A stretch of 64,000 bases of DNA from Moritella yayanosii. GTDB taxonomy: Bacteria > Pseudomonadota > Gammaproteobacteria > Enterobacterales > Moritellaceae. Below, piece after piece: positions 36,059 to 45,798 of this stretch (position 1 is the stretch's first letter; each line of letters begins with the position of its first letter). The DNA lies in contig NZ_LS483250.1 of the NCBI RefSeq assembly GCF_900465055.1, forward strand, positions 2,046,001-2,110,000, in the 5' to 3' direction. The notes under the pieces were generated by a model. The model was not told the DNA's origin. It was given only the letters and a program-made list of their open reading frames with translations, and did no database searches. The translations under genes and the position numbers were made by a program.

Positions 36059-37405
36059 ATGTCGATCGCAACAACAGAAAACACCGCTACCCGCGCCTTA
36101 TTAATCGCTATTCGCACCCCTTGTATTTCGCAACAGGACGTGGACGAATCATTATCTGAATTATGCCGTTTAGTTAATACCCTCGGCTTTTCTGTGGTTG
36201 GGACTAAAACCCAACGCCAAAAATCGACCAAACAGCTAACTGTATTAGGCACTGGTAAACTGGAAGAGTTAGCCACGTTAACAAGTGATGAAGAGCCATC
36301 TCTACAAGACGAAGCACAGATTGAATTTGACCAAGACGAATTAAGCCAATTATTAGCCACACAGGGCGTTCAAGAACAAGCTAATTTGGTGGTATTTGAT
36401 TGTGAACTGAGCCCGAATCAATTACGTAATGTTGAAGCGGCATTAGGCGTCGAGGTTTACGATCGTACCCGCGTTATTATCGAAATTTTTAGTAAACATG
36501 CACATACCCGCACCGCTAAACTGCAAGTAGAAATCGCGCGACTTAATTACTTAACACCGCGATTACGTGATGAAAGTAGTGGCGATCGCGAACGCCAAAA
36601 AGGCCGTTCAATCAGTGAAACTGTATTTGAGATTAATCGTCGCCGTGTTCGCACTAAAATAGCCGAACTACGACGTGAGCTGACCAAAGTACAACGTGAG
36701 ATGCATGGTCGAAGCAGTGGTCGTATCGAACAGTTAACCGTGGCGTTAGTGGGTTATACCAATGCTGGTAAATCATCTTTAATGCGTGCCCTAACAGGCT
36801 CTGATGTATTAATTGAAGATAAACTCTTTGCTACTTTAGATACCACGGTACGTACACTACAGCCGCCAACACAACCGCGTATTTTAATCTCCGACACCGT
36901 TGGTTTTATCCAAAAGTTACCTCATGATTTAGTGGCATCATTTCATTCAACCTTAGAAGAAGCAAAAAATGCCGACTTATTGCTTTACGTGGCTGATGCA
37001 TCGGACGAAAATTTCATGTCGCAATTAGCCATTGTTGACCATGTATTAGGGCAATTAAATATCGATTTGAATAACAAGGTATTATTGCTGAATAAAATTG
37101 ATTGTTTAAGCGAAGAACAGCAGTTAGACCTGCTGGAACGCTACCCAGATGCGCTACAAATCAGTGCGCATAACAACGCTGATGTCGCATTCGTACATCG
37201 GGAAATTCAAAAAATACTGGAAAAGAAAATGTGTTCAGCCTGCTTTGACATCCCTTACACAGCCAGTGGTGTCATGGGGGAAATTCACAGTAAAATGCAG
37301 GTCCTCGAAGAGGAATATCATGAACATGGTATTCGCATCACATTAAAAGCCAGCCCGATTGCCTTAGAGCGATTACATAAAATGTTGCAGCTCACTACGT
37401 TTTAA
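36059..37405 (+). CDS. hflX: HflX-family GTPase
   Basis: The 448-residue protein has the HflX N-terminal domain (T-L-G-F-S-V-V-G-T-K, then G-T-G-K-L-E-E-L and F-D-C-E-L-S-P-N-Q-L-R-N), a central helical linker (R-E-R-Q-K-G-R-S-I-S-E-T), and a G domain: G1 G-Y-T-N-A-G-K-S-S-L, G3 D-T-V-G-F-I-Q-K-L-P, G4 N-K-I-D. HflX splits or rescues stalled ribosomes. It is not next to hfq as the usual gammaproteobacterial copy is, so it may be a second paralogue. ATG 36059 has a weak ribosome binding site. Confidence 0.88.
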   Translation: MSIATTENTATRALLIAIRTPCISQQDVDESLSELCRLVNTLGFSVVGTKTQRQKSTKQLTVLGTGKLEELATLTSDEEPSLQDEAQIEFDQDELSQLLATQGVQEQANLVVFDCELSPNQLRNVEAALGVEVYDRTRVIIEIFSKHAHTRTAKLQVEIARLNYLTPRLRDESSGDRERQKGRSISETVFEINRRRVRTKIAELRRELTKVQREMHGRSSGRIEQLTVALVGYTNAGKSSLMRALTGSDVLIEDKLFATLDTTVRTLQPPTQPRILISDTVGFIQKLPHDLVASFHSTLEEAKNADLLLYVADASDENFMSQLAIVDHVLGQLNIDLNNKVLLLNKIDCLSEEQQLDLLERYPDALQISAHNNADVAFVHREIQKILEKKMCSACFDIPYTASGVMGEIHSKMQVLEEEYHEHGIRITLKASPIALERLHKMLQLTTF

Positions 37406-37493
37406 TCCGTCGTTAGACATACAAGGTGACCGTTTTATGGGTCACCTTTTTAAACCATTTCAACAGCGTGAACTTAAAAATGCCGATCTTGGT

Positions 37494-39263
37494 TTAACTC
37501 ACAATTTTATCACGCCCACTATTTTTTGCTCGATAGAGCTTTGCATCAGTGACATCAATCAGCATCTGCTGCGAAGTAGATGAAGCGTCCTCAATATAGG
37601 TAATGCCAAAACTCATCGTGATGTGTTGATTATCGAACACAGGTTTCGCAACAAAATCTTGGCGAATTTTGTTCATTCTTGCTATTACATGATTCAGATC
37701 CGTATCCACAAATACCAGCGCAAACTCTTCACCACCATAACGAGCAACTATGTCTTGTGTTGATCTAAGATGACTTTTTAGGATTTTTGCAACTTCGACA
37801 AGCGCAAGATCACCGGCAGAGTGTCCAAATTTGTCATTGACACCCTTAAAGTGGTCGATATCGCATAACACAAATGTAATTGACTTGTTTTGCTGCTGAG
37901 CGTATTTAAACGTCCGCTCAAACGCTTGATTTAACCCACGTCGGTTATGCAGATTTGTTAGCTCATCGGTGATAGAACACTCAAGCAAGTTTTCGTTTTC
38001 ATCTTCCAAATGCGATGTTCGTTGCGCTACTTTTTTATCCAGGTTTTGCATAATATCAGCAAGGTTATCCGCCATTAAATGTAAGCCCTGACTAAGAGAA
38101 TTAATTTCGCTAATACCGCTCAAAGGTTGAGGCAGTTTTTGAATACTTTCTAAATTTTGATCATTAGCGGCTTGATTGAGTCGCTGAATTGGCTTGCAAA
38201 TATACCACGCGATCAGTGAGCCAACTAACGCTATACACGCAAACAACATCAGCGTAATAAAGAGTGCAGCTTGATTGTGCTCTGCTAATACACTTTCATG
38301 ATGAGAACTTGGAATGAGTATGCCGATTAACCAAGTTTCTCCATATCCAAGCGAAATAGAGCGAACATGGTACAAGAAATTTTCCCCATCTACCTCTAAG
38401 CGGTGAGCTCCACTTTCTAACTGCTTACTTGCCATTTGGAAGACTTTGTCCGGGTGAGTAACAAGACTGACTCTGGTCGTAATCCCATTGGCAATTGTAT
38501 ATAGCTCATCTTTGCTGGACGTCGCAATTAACGCGCCGTTTCGCTCAGCTAGAAAAATATAAGCGTTGTCTACCAATGCTATCGACTCAAGAAAATCATC
38601 CAATTCAGTTAGCGCCACACTTGTCGCGGTGACTCCCAGCAGCTTGCCTTGCTGATCGTAGATAGGGCCAGACAAACCAATACCCAGGGTTGGAAAACCG
38701 TAGTAAAGATGGATTTTGCTCCACACCATGCCCTGCGCTTGTACCGCATCCTGGTAAAATGGACGTGTTCTCGGATCATAACTAAAGCTCGGATCCTTTT
38801 CTATTTTATCGCCTATATGGCGAACCGGATCATATTCAAACCCTTCCATTGTCAGTGTTTTATTGACGTAGTTCGCTGCAACACTATGGTGATCTGTCTT
38901 AAAAGGGTTGCGTGTAGAAGAGAGGTAGCGGCCATCCGTCGTAGCGACAGAAATGAACGTCATATGTGGATAAGGCATCGCTTGTTCGTAAAGTCGGCTC
39001 GCCAGCGGGGTTAAACTATCAAGTAATTCGGGTCGATAAGAGAAGGCGTTGCGATTAATATCGACGATCGAGCTGAGTGGCGCGGTGAAATGTCGAACAT
39101 GACCGTAAATGCGATCTTCAACTTCTTTTATATACTGTATTCCGACACTGTTCGCAACATTCGCAATCGTTATCGTAGAAACGAGATACAGGGTGATCCC
39201 GGCAATCAATGTGAGCACAACAAACGGGACAACAATCAACCCGCGTAATGGAACAGACTTCAC
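37494..39263 (-). CDS. Membrane diguanylate cyclase with Cache sensor
   Basis: The 589-residue protein has a first helix (about 8-30), a periplasmic dCache-type sensor (40-310), a second helix (325-350), a HAMP-like linker and a GGDEF domain (425-585) with the active-site motif R-Y-G-G-E-E-F near 508. The inhibitory I-site R-x-x-D is not canonical (R-S-T-Q-D), so product inhibition may be weaker. GTG 39263 is the start, with AAGGATG upstream. It should make c-di-GMP in response to a periplasmic ligand. Confidence 0.88.
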   Translation of the reverse strand: MKSVPLRGLIVVPFVVLTLIAGITLYLVSTITIANVANSVGIQYIKEVEDRIYGHVRHFTAPLSSIVDINRNAFSYRPELLDSLTPLASRLYEQAMPYPHMTFISVATTDGRYLSSTRNPFKTDHHSVAANYVNKTLTMEGFEYDPVRHIGDKIEKDPSFSYDPRTRPFYQDAVQAQGMVWSKIHLYYGFPTLGIGLSGPIYDQQGKLLGVTATSVALTELDDFLESIALVDNAYIFLAERNGALIATSSKDELYTIANGITTRVSLVTHPDKVFQMASKQLESGAHRLEVDGENFLYHVRSISLGYGETWLIGILIPSSHHESVLAEHNQAALFITLMLFACIALVGSLIAWYICKPIQRLNQAANDQNLESIQKLPQPLSGISEINSLSQGLHLMADNLADIMQNLDKKVAQRTSHLEDENENLLECSITDELTNLHNRRGLNQAFERTFKYAQQQNKSITFVLCDIDHFKGVNDKFGHSAGDLALVEVAKILKSHLRSTQDIVARYGGEEFALVFVDTDLNHVIARMNKIRQDFVAKPVFDNQHITMSFGITYIEDASSTSQQMLIDVTDAKLYRAKNSGRDKIVS

Positions 39264-39624
39264 TTACTATTCATCCTTTTATATAGTTTGTAACCTGAAC
39301 TCGGGATAAAAACGGCACTCATTACCGGTTCCAAGATCCGCTCTTTCGAGCAATAAATTTTGAAAGCGAAGTAGAATGATTTATGTTAGTTGAAATCTTC
39401 TGTGACGTAGATGCTTTTTGATCGACACTTAAATTCATATTACAGCCATGCGATAACATTTGGTTATCACGTTTCTGAGTCTTATCCCTACCGCTCATAT
39501 TCACCAATAGCATCACTATTGTGGTGACGTGAAGTATATCACATGCATCATTCACAGCAACAACGCGTTAATCTTCTTTATGAGAAACAATTTATCAATA
39601 TAATACAATAAGATAATCGGCTAA

Positions 39625-39835
39625 CTAGCATGGGGAGTATTCTCCTGCAGCACGTGGATAAAACTCAACCGGATCGATGATGACTTTATCGTAAACGCCA
39701 GATTTAATCCGGTCACTGGCATACCGAAAAGACTTAAGACCATCATTCATTTCTACAACCGCTATTCTCATGCGTATGGGTGCTGTTGCTTATCTTCAAT
39801 CCCGACTAATGCCGTAAACCATAGGTTACTGTTTT
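39625..39835 (-). pseudogene. Fused remnant: metallopeptidase piece joined to a DUF3313-like lipoprotein end
   Basis: On the minus strand, 39751-39835 matches the segment of the intact metallopeptidase gene around 46745-46830 (M-R-I-A-V-E-K-M-N-D-G; here R-I-A-V-V-E-M-N-D-G). It then continues, in frame, into R-Y-A-S-D-R-I-K-S-G-V-Y-D-K-V-I-I-D-P-V-E-F-Y, which looks like the C-terminus of DUF3313 lipoproteins, ending at TAG 39625-39627. This joins two unrelated gene fragments and is not a functional gene. Confidence 0.5.
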
Positions 39836-39885
39836 GACGACATTGTAGGCGTATAAATTAATGCGTCATATAATACTCACAAATA

Positions 39886-40080
39886 ATCTACAGTTATATT
39901 AATTGAGTAATATGGTACACAACACCAACACAGCTTAGTACTGTAGGTCGAAAGCGATTGTAAGCAAACCAGTTAACTTCTCCCAAGAAAAACGTGAAGC
40001 CTCAGTTATTGAAGTGACGGTTTACATGTTAAAAGGAACAATGACCAAGGGTGAGTTGAGATTACCGGAGCGTTACCGAA
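39886..40080 (+). pseudogene. Decayed second copy of hipA-hipB
   Basis: The leader TTAATTGAGTAATATGGTAC at 39899-39918 equals the sequence before the intact hipA start (43876-43893). It is followed not by hipA but, after about 40 bases, by a degenerate copy of the beginning of hipB (V-S-K-P-V-N-F-S-Q-E-K-R-E-A, V-T-M-L-K-G-T-M-T-K-G-type), equal to about 45285-45395. The whole hipA body has been lost. Confidence 0.75.
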
Positions 40081-40160
40081 ATAAACAAGATAAATCTGTG
40101 CTGCTTTTCCGATAAATGTCAGATCAAGCCGAGACGAATACAAATTATGACAATTGAAAT

Positions 40161-40202
40161 AGTCAGATAGCACACTAGTAAGGGCGGGATAACTATCTGA
40201 CT
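40161..40202 (-). terminator. Hairpin after the chemoreceptor gene
   Basis: AGTCAGATAG (40161-40170) pairs with CTATCTGACT (40193-40202) around a 22-base loop, 20 bases downstream of the stop of the chemoreceptor gene on the minus strand. A plausible terminator; the long loop is unusual. Confidence 0.45.
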
Positions 40203-40221
40203 TAACTGGCACGATTATCGT

Positions 40222-42366
40222 TTAAGTTACGGCGCGGAGTTTGAAACGTGACAGCAATACTTCTAATTGCTCCGCTTGTTGTGATAGTTGCTCTGCGGCC
40301 ACAGCACTTTCTTGAGCGGTATCGTTATTTTGTTGGGTAACACCATCAATTTCGACCAGACCTTGATTAATAACCTCCGCGCCTGTTGCTTGTTCATTAC
40401 TTGCATTCGCAATTTCATCAACAAGTTCCGCCGTTTTTTTGATACTTTCAAAAATGCTATTCAAACTTTGGGCGGTTTCGTTAGCAATCAGGCTACCTTT
40501 TTCTGCTTTTTCAACAGAACCAGCGATTAGTTTTGACGTTTCCTCGGCAGCTGCAGTGCTTCTGGCAGCCAAATTACGGACTTCATCGGCAACCACGGCG
40601 AACCCGCGCCCTTGCTCTCCAGCACGAGCGGCTTCGATAGCCGCATTTAATGCCAGTAAATTGGTTTGAGCGGCAATTTCATCAATCGTGCTGATAAATG
40701 AAGAAATACTTTTGCTTGAATCAGAGATTTCATTCATGGCCGTTATCATCGCAGCCATTTTATCGCTGCCTTCCCTCGCCTCTATTTGCGCTTGCGCGGC
40801 AAATTGACGAGCCTGCTCAGCATTTTCAGCATTGGTATTAATTTGGGAGGTTAGCTCATTTAATGACACCGAAATATTTTCCAAACTGGCGGCTTGCAGT
40901 GATGCCCCTTCCGACAGTGCAGTGCTACTTAAGGCAACATTATTGCTGCCTTGAGCAATTTCTGCACTCGCGCATTGAGTTTGTCCTAATACGGTATTTA
41001 AGTTTTCACTCATTTCTTGTAGCGCGAGACCCAGTGAATCTTTGCTAGAAGCCAATGTGATATTTTGATCAAGTTCGCCCTCGGCTATTTTTTTGGCCAG
41101 ACTCGCTTTTTCTCTTAACGTCGCCACCATATTTTTCATTTCATAAAAAATACCTTCAGCAGTCCCGTCATCCTTTAAATTCATGGTTAGATCACCCGCG
41201 GCTACAGCCTTTGCAATTTCTGCAATGTAAGCAGGCTCCCCACCTAACTGGCGCATAATATGACGAGTTAACCATAATGCGATACCCATCCCAAAAACAA
41301 TCGCAAATAAAGTGCCAAAAATTGAACTGTTAATCACAACGGATTCCGTATTTTTCAATGAATCCATACGTGTTGCCATTAAGCGACGTTCTCTTTCTTT
41401 AAAGGTGTTTATTTGCTCCCGGAATTTATCAAAATAGACTTTCCCTTTGGCTTGGCCGATAATATCGGCCATGTCATCCATTGTTTTGGCGTCACCGATT
41501 TCACGACGTAAGGTAATTTGCGTTTCAACAACGCGACTTATCCAGTCATCGATAGTTTTTTTACTTTCGCCTAATAAAGCGACTTGCGCGGGATTGTCAG
41601 AAACCGTTTGAGCTAACTCATCAATTAACTGGTAAAAACGTGTTTTACCTCCCGTATAGGGAGCCAGAAATTGTTCTTGCCCGGCCAGTAGAAAACCACG
41701 CATTCCGGTTTCCATATCGACTGCCGATGCCACAATCGCTTGTGCCGTTGCTATCACGTTATAAGTGTGTTCAACCCAGCCATTAAGGCGCTTCAGTTCG
41801 TCGACATTATTGCTAGTTTTCGCTTTAGCCTGACGCGTTTCCATCAGCACTCTTTCACGGGCAATAAAGGTTTGTAATTGTCCCCTGAACTTATCAAAAA
41901 ACTGTTTCCCTTGCGCTTTTTTGATCATGTCAGCCATATCATTCATGGATTTGGCATCGCCAATTTCAGTTCTTAATGCAATAACAGGTTCTGTGACCTT
42001 GCTTTGCCATTGACTGATGGTGGAAGAAATTTCTTTTAGTAGCTTAACTTGCGCTGGATTATCCGCAACGGTATTGGAAAGGCTTTGGAGCAAGCTGTTA
42101 AACGTTTTATTTCCCTGCTTATAGGGCGCTAAAAATTCACTTTTACCGGCAAGCAGATAACCCCGCATGCCCGTTTCCATGTCCACGGCGGCGGCTTCAA
42201 GACTTGACGCATCGGCTAAAACGCCATGAGTATGATTTACCCAACCGAAATCTTTGACTAATGACTTTACGCTGACAAACACCATTCCTGTGATCATGAG
42301 CATTAACAATAATATGAGGCCGTAGCCAGAGAGTAATTTGGTTTTAAATTTTAATTTTTCAAACAT
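40222..42366 (-). CDS. Methyl-accepting chemotaxis protein with duplicated CHASE3-like sensor
   Basis: The 714-residue receptor has an N-terminal helix, then two successive CHASE3-like helical modules. The motif [15 protein letters not shown] occurs near residues 61 and 216, each followed by A-P-Y and a conserved tail. A second helix near 350 leads into HAMP (A-A-G-D-L-T-M-N-L) and the signalling domain ([19 protein letters not shown]). The duplication within the periplasmic domain is clear. The gene lies between a hip remnant and the first phasin copy. Confidence 0.9.
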   Translation of the reverse strand: MFEKLKFKTKLLSGYGLILLLMLMITGMVFVSVKSLVKDFGWVNHTHGVLADASSLEAAAVDMETGMRGYLLAGKSEFLAPYKQGNKTFNSLLQSLSNTVADNPAQVKLLKEISSTISQWQSKVTEPVIALRTEIGDAKSMNDMADMIKKAQGKQFFDKFRGQLQTFIARERVLMETRQAKAKTSNNVDELKRLNGWVEHTYNVIATAQAIVASAVDMETGMRGFLLAGQEQFLAPYTGGKTRFYQLIDELAQTVSDNPAQVALLGESKKTIDDWISRVVETQITLRREIGDAKTMDDMADIIGQAKGKVYFDKFREQINTFKERERRLMATRMDSLKNTESVVINSSIFGTLFAIVFGMGIALWLTRHIMRQLGGEPAYIAEIAKAVAAGDLTMNLKDDGTAEGIFYEMKNMVATLREKASLAKKIAEGELDQNITLASSKDSLGLALQEMSENLNTVLGQTQCASAEIAQGSNNVALSSTALSEGASLQAASLENISVSLNELTSQINTNAENAEQARQFAAQAQIEAREGSDKMAAMITAMNEISDSSKSISSFISTIDEIAAQTNLLALNAAIEAARAGEQGRGFAVVADEVRNLAARSTAAAEETSKLIAGSVEKAEKGSLIANETAQSLNSIFESIKKTAELVDEIANASNEQATGAEVINQGLVEIDGVTQQNNDTAQESAVAAEQLSQQAEQLEVLLSRFKLRAVT

Positions 42367-43031
42367 ATTTAATCTCGTTTATATATATTCTTATAATATT
42401 TTAATAATATTTTAATAGGGTTTATAACTTAGATTCTCAGGGTAAGCTTATACATGACAACATGTGGCGCCTCAAGGAGGGAAATATGCTGCCGACTCTT
42501 CGCGTTACTTGTTAAGTCGTTGATATGACAGAGTTAAATACCGGATTGATTCTCATTTAAATTAACCAATCGTTTTAAATCAAATACTTGAAAATATTTT
42601 AAAACATTTGAATCCGGACTATTTCGAACAGCTTATAATCAAAATAGAAAGCGTTATTACAGGCTCATAGTTAATTAGACCATATACTTAGAGGCTGTGC
42701 GTCACAGCCCGAAGAGATCAGACATCCTGCAAAGCCATTAGTCACGCAGTCTGGCTGATGATATTGAGTAGGCGATGAGTGAAGATAATAGCTGGCGCCT
42801 AGACTTAGATGACGGTGATATCCATTAGCATTCGGGGACACAAGTTGGGAACGCGATCCAGAAACTTGCCAATGGGAACGCTTTAAATCAAGTTTTTTAC
42901 ACTTATTGTCCATTGAGAAGTACTTGTAAATGTATTTATTTGCTCTGGAATTCTATTTCTAAATAAAACCGATATGATTAACTCAGTTGGAACAAACCCT
43001 AATCTAAATTATTTAACCAGGACTGATAATC

Positions 43032-43427
43032 ATGAGTAAATTACTTAACCAAGCACAAACTATCTTAACTGTCGCAAAAGACACTGCAAAAACATCTGTC
43101 ACTGCTGGTTTTGGTGTTTATGGCACTATCCTTGATCAGGCATCTAAATCATCAGATAAAGCAACGCAATTTTTTGAATCTCTGGTTGAGCGCGGTACGC
43201 AAGTAGAGCCTAAACTGAAAGAGCAAATGTCTGCAATCTTTACTAATAACATCACGTTAGAATCAATTGAAACTAAAGTACAAAGTATCACTAGCCGTTT
43301 TACGGGTGTTCAAGGTTCCAAATTAAATGAATTAGAAAGCAAAATTGACCTACTTACTACGATGGTTAGCGAACTAAAAACTGCACCTAAAAAAATAACT
43401 AAAGTACCTGCAACTGCTGAAGCATAA
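43032..43427 (+). CDS. Phasin-like granule-associated protein, copy 1
   Basis: The 131-residue protein is almost entirely amphipathic helix (L-L-N-Q-A-Q-T-I-L-T-V-A-K; F-E-S-L-V-E-R-G; I-D-L-L-T-T-M-V-S-E-L) with a disordered K/A/T/P-rich tail, as in phasins and PHA granule-associated proteins. No polyhydroxyalkanoate synthase gene is nearby, so the role is inferred from fold and composition only. A second gene at 48773 is identical at 124 of 131 positions. GACTGATAATC precedes the start; a strong terminator follows. Confidence 0.6.
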   Translation: MSKLLNQAQTILTVAKDTAKTSVTAGFGVYGTILDQASKSSDKATQFFESLVERGTQVEPKLKEQMSAIFTNNITLESIETKVQSITSRFTGVQGSKLNELESKIDLLTTMVSELKTAPKKITKVPATAEA

Positions 43428-43459
43428 TATTACTTTAACTGTCGTGGTTAATTGAAATG

Positions 43460-43484
43460 AGCCTCCTTATTTGGAGGCTTTTTT
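43460..43484 (+). terminator. Terminator of phasin copy 1
   Basis: AGCCTCC (43460-43466), six-base loop, GGAGGCT (43473-43479), followed by TTTTT. Same as at 49201-49225. Confidence 0.85.
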
Positions 43485-43860
43485 GATCTTGGGGTAAAGT
43501 GCGAAAGGCTGATGAAAGCGGATGCCACCAGCTGAGTTAAGTTTTCTAGTTCGCTGCTTGAAGGGCTTTAAGATATAACCCCAATTATCTTCCCGAGAGA
43601 AATAGATCACGTAATCCGTGTTTTTAAAGACCGTTGGCATTACCCCATTTATTTTCCACAACATGGGATTCATTACGGGACTCGGTTGTTTTGATTTGGA
43701 TCCGGCACAGCTATTACCATCACTTACCAGTAGGTCGATATACACATTAATTAATGCGTACTATATCACCCATAATTTATTGGCAATAACAATTAACGCG
43801 TACTATACGCCCCATAAAATGCCGTAATCACCATTTTTGCGTTGTATAACGCTCAACAAT

Positions 43861-43876
43861 AATCTATTGTTAGATT
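43861..43876. promoter_or_regulatory. Putative hip operator
   Basis: AATCTA (43861-43866), four bases, TAGATT (43871-43876), 25 bases before the hipA start codon. The decayed second copy (39886 onward) has lost this symmetry. Confidence 0.45.
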
Positions 43877-43900
43877 AATTGAGTAATATGGTACACAACA

Positions 43901-45253
43901 ATGACTGAGCGATTAACACTACAAATATATACAGATAATCAATGGCATGATGCCGCAGAATTAATTATTACCGAACCTCAGCTCGGTCGTGCTAGCGCAT
44001 CTGAACTTAATTACCACCTAGATTATTTATCGCATTTTGATGAACGCGCAGAAACCGCGGTTAGCTTTTGTTACCCCGTTGAAACAATGGGCTACCATAA
44101 AAATAACTGGTTACGATTCATCGACGATATTATGCCTGCTGGCTCAAGCAGAGAATATTGGGTTAAAAAACTCGGTATTTCAGATCAAAGCCCTGTAACA
44201 CAAGATTTCATCTTATTAAAACAAGGCACTATTGCCCCCATTGGTAATCTAAGAATCAAAGAGGCTGTCCCAGTCAAAGTGACTCACGATATTACGATTG
44301 ATTTTACAATCAAGCATGTTATCGAACGCGATATAGATTTTATTGAATATGCACAAGAGAACGGCGCGGCTGCAGGTGGTGCAACTGGTGCAGGTGGTGC
44401 TGCACCAAAAATGTTATTACGCTGTAGTCCACAAGGTAATGTATGGATCGATACCTTTCAAGATGATCCTACAAACTTAGATACCCATTATTTAGTTAAA
44501 TTCCCCCGTGGTAAAACCGCTATTGATAAAGATATTTTAAGAGCCGAGTTTCATTTTTATCATGAACTGGAAGCGATGGGCTTTGATACGATTCCAACTG
44601 AGAATATGCATTTACTTGAAGGCGCTCGTGTACCGTCATTATGGCTGCCAAGGTTTGATGTTTATATCAGTGAAAATCAAATGCAGCACAGTGGATTAGA
44701 GTCTGTCTATTCAATCCTTGACGAGCAAGCTGCAAGACCATTATTACATGGTGACGTACTAGCAAGGCTTATTCAAAAAATGACCAAAGATGACTACTTC
44801 GGGAATACTAAAACGATGTTAGATGAACCAAATGGCATCGCTAATTTCGTCATTGAATGGGTGCGTCGTGATTTACTCAATATAGCGTTTGGTAACTCTG
44901 ATAATCATGGCCGTAACACCTCATTTATTAAATCAAATAATACCGTCACTCTCGCTCCGATTTATGACTTTGCACCGATGAAAGCCGATCCAGAGGTCAT
45001 CAGTCGCACATTTACATGGGGGCATAATATGGAACGTGGTGGCAATTATAATTTCCTGTTAATAGCCGAACACCTTGAAAAATGGGTTGAACCCGACGTA
45101 TTACTTAACGCATTACAAGTAACAGCAAAGCAACTAATTAATTTAAAAACGCGCTTAGAACAACGTGGAGTGCCCGAATCAATCATCAATTATAGCTCTA
45201 TTGGTTTTACTAATTTAGAAACTAAATTGAAAAAATGGGGGCTACTAGCATGA
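43901..45253 (+). CDS. hipA: HipA-family serine/threonine kinase toxin
   Basis: The 450-residue protein has a glycine-rich phosphate loop (A-A-A-G-G-A-T-G-A-G-G-A, 156-167), a catalytic loop G-N-S-D-N-H-G-R-N with D334 and N339, and the metal-binding aspartate in I-Y-D-F-A-P (D356). This is the HipA kinase core, complete. In E. coli HipA phosphorylates glutamyl-tRNA synthetase and causes growth arrest. The 4-base ATGA overlap with the downstream hipB shows coupled translation, and the order toxin then antitoxin is reversed relative to E. coli hipBA. Confidence 0.9.
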   Translation: MTERLTLQIYTDNQWHDAAELIITEPQLGRASASELNYHLDYLSHFDERAETAVSFCYPVETMGYHKNNWLRFIDDIMPAGSSREYWVKKLGISDQSPVTQDFILLKQGTIAPIGNLRIKEAVPVKVTHDITIDFTIKHVIERDIDFIEYAQENGAAAGGATGAGGAAPKMLLRCSPQGNVWIDTFQDDPTNLDTHYLVKFPRGKTAIDKDILRAEFHFYHELEAMGFDTIPTENMHLLEGARVPSLWLPRFDVYISENQMQHSGLESVYSILDEQAARPLLHGDVLARLIQKMTKDDYFGNTKTMLDEPNGIANFVIEWVRRDLLNIAFGNSDNHGRNTSFIKSNNTVTLAPIYDFAPMKADPEVISRTFTWGHNMERGGNYNFLLIAEHLEKWVEPDVLLNALQVTAKQLINLKTRLEQRGVPESIINYSSIGFTNLETKLKKWGLLA

Positions 45254-45612
45254 GCGCAACAGAAGTTAAAAAGACGAACTCAGCAGGTCGAAATGCAATC
45301 GTAAGCAAGCGCATTAACTTATCCCGAGCAGAACGCGAAGCCTTAGTGATTGAAGTGACCGTTAATATGTTAAAAGGCACCATGACCAAAGGTGAAGCAT
45401 TAAAATACCTAAGGTTAAACCTATTTTCAGTGAACCAAGCCGACTATGCAAAAATGGTTGGTATCAGTCGTAAGGTGCTATCTGAAATAGAAAACGGCAA
45501 AGGAAATTATACCGAGGCCATTTTACAAAAAGCATTCCGTCCCTTGGGTATGGTCGTTACTGTGATGCCAAGAGATTTGGCTATTCTGGATAAGGCTCGA
45601 GCGAATAGTTAG
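45250..45612 (+). CDS. hipB: HipB-like XRE antitoxin
   Basis: The 120-residue protein has an N-terminal arm of about 60 residues and an XRE helix-turn-helix (V-N-Q-A-D-Y-A-K-M-V-G-I-S-R-K-V-L-S-E-I-E-N-G-K). ATG 45250 overlaps the hipA stop (ATGA). It should neutralise HipA and repress the operon, with AATCTA-N4-TAGATT (43861-43876) as a candidate operator. Its last codons run into the remnant of another antitoxin gene on the opposite strand. Confidence 0.85.
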   Translation: MSATEVKKTNSAGRNAIVSKRINLSRAEREALVIEVTVNMLKGTMTKGEALKYLRLNLFSVNQADYAKMVGISRKVLSEIENGKGNYTEAILQKAFRPLGMVVTVMPRDLAILDKARANS

Positions 45613-45750
45613 AGCTATAGCTTGATTATGACGCACTTCTTTAACGTCTACAGCATCAAATGTATGCATAGTAGCGGCTTTGGTATTACCTTCAGAAAAT
45701 TCAATCGCTTCCATTAAACCTTTTTGAATACTTTCAAATGCATTGTTCAT
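45523..45750 (-). pseudogene. Truncated antitoxin gene (XRE/NadS-like)
   Basis: ATG 45750 has GGAGATAAC upstream, so the start is normal. The product begins like NadS/HigA-type antitoxins (N-A-F-E-S-I-Q-K-G-L-M-E-A-I-E-F-S-E-G-N, then D-V-K-E-V-R) but stops matching near residue 40, where homologues continue into the helix-turn-helix. The rest of the frame is antisense to hipB. The distal part was deleted where the hipB 3' end now lies. Confidence 0.55.
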
Positions 45751-45798
45751 TGTTATCTCCATAGGTATCGGCAGAAATGCATTTCTAGCGTATTAAAG

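Larger units (their letters stand above)
42805..43484 (+). repeat. Duplicated segment, copy 1 (leader, phasin gene, terminator)
   Basis: About 680 bp, including roughly 225 bp of leader, the phasin-like gene and its terminator, are repeated at 48545-49225 with small differences. The leader shares ATTCGG, CCAATGG-AACGCTTTAAATCA and the promoter-proximal ATTTCTAAATAAAACC sequence. The copy borders are ragged. The 42367-42804 stretch before it holds nothing I can assign. Confidence 0.85.

Noticed and set aside
39322-39555. Minus-strand frame of 77 codons upstream of the diguanylate cyclase gene
   Set aside because: No recognisable domain or ribosome binding site and an unlikely residue mix (Ser/Thr/Asn-rich).
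43467-43745. Minus-strand frame of 92 codons after the phasin 1 terminator, with M-P-T-V-F as in DUF4160 proteins
   Set aside because: It runs through the terminator of the phasin gene, and only the first few residues resemble DUF4160. No ribosome binding site decides a start. At most a remnant.
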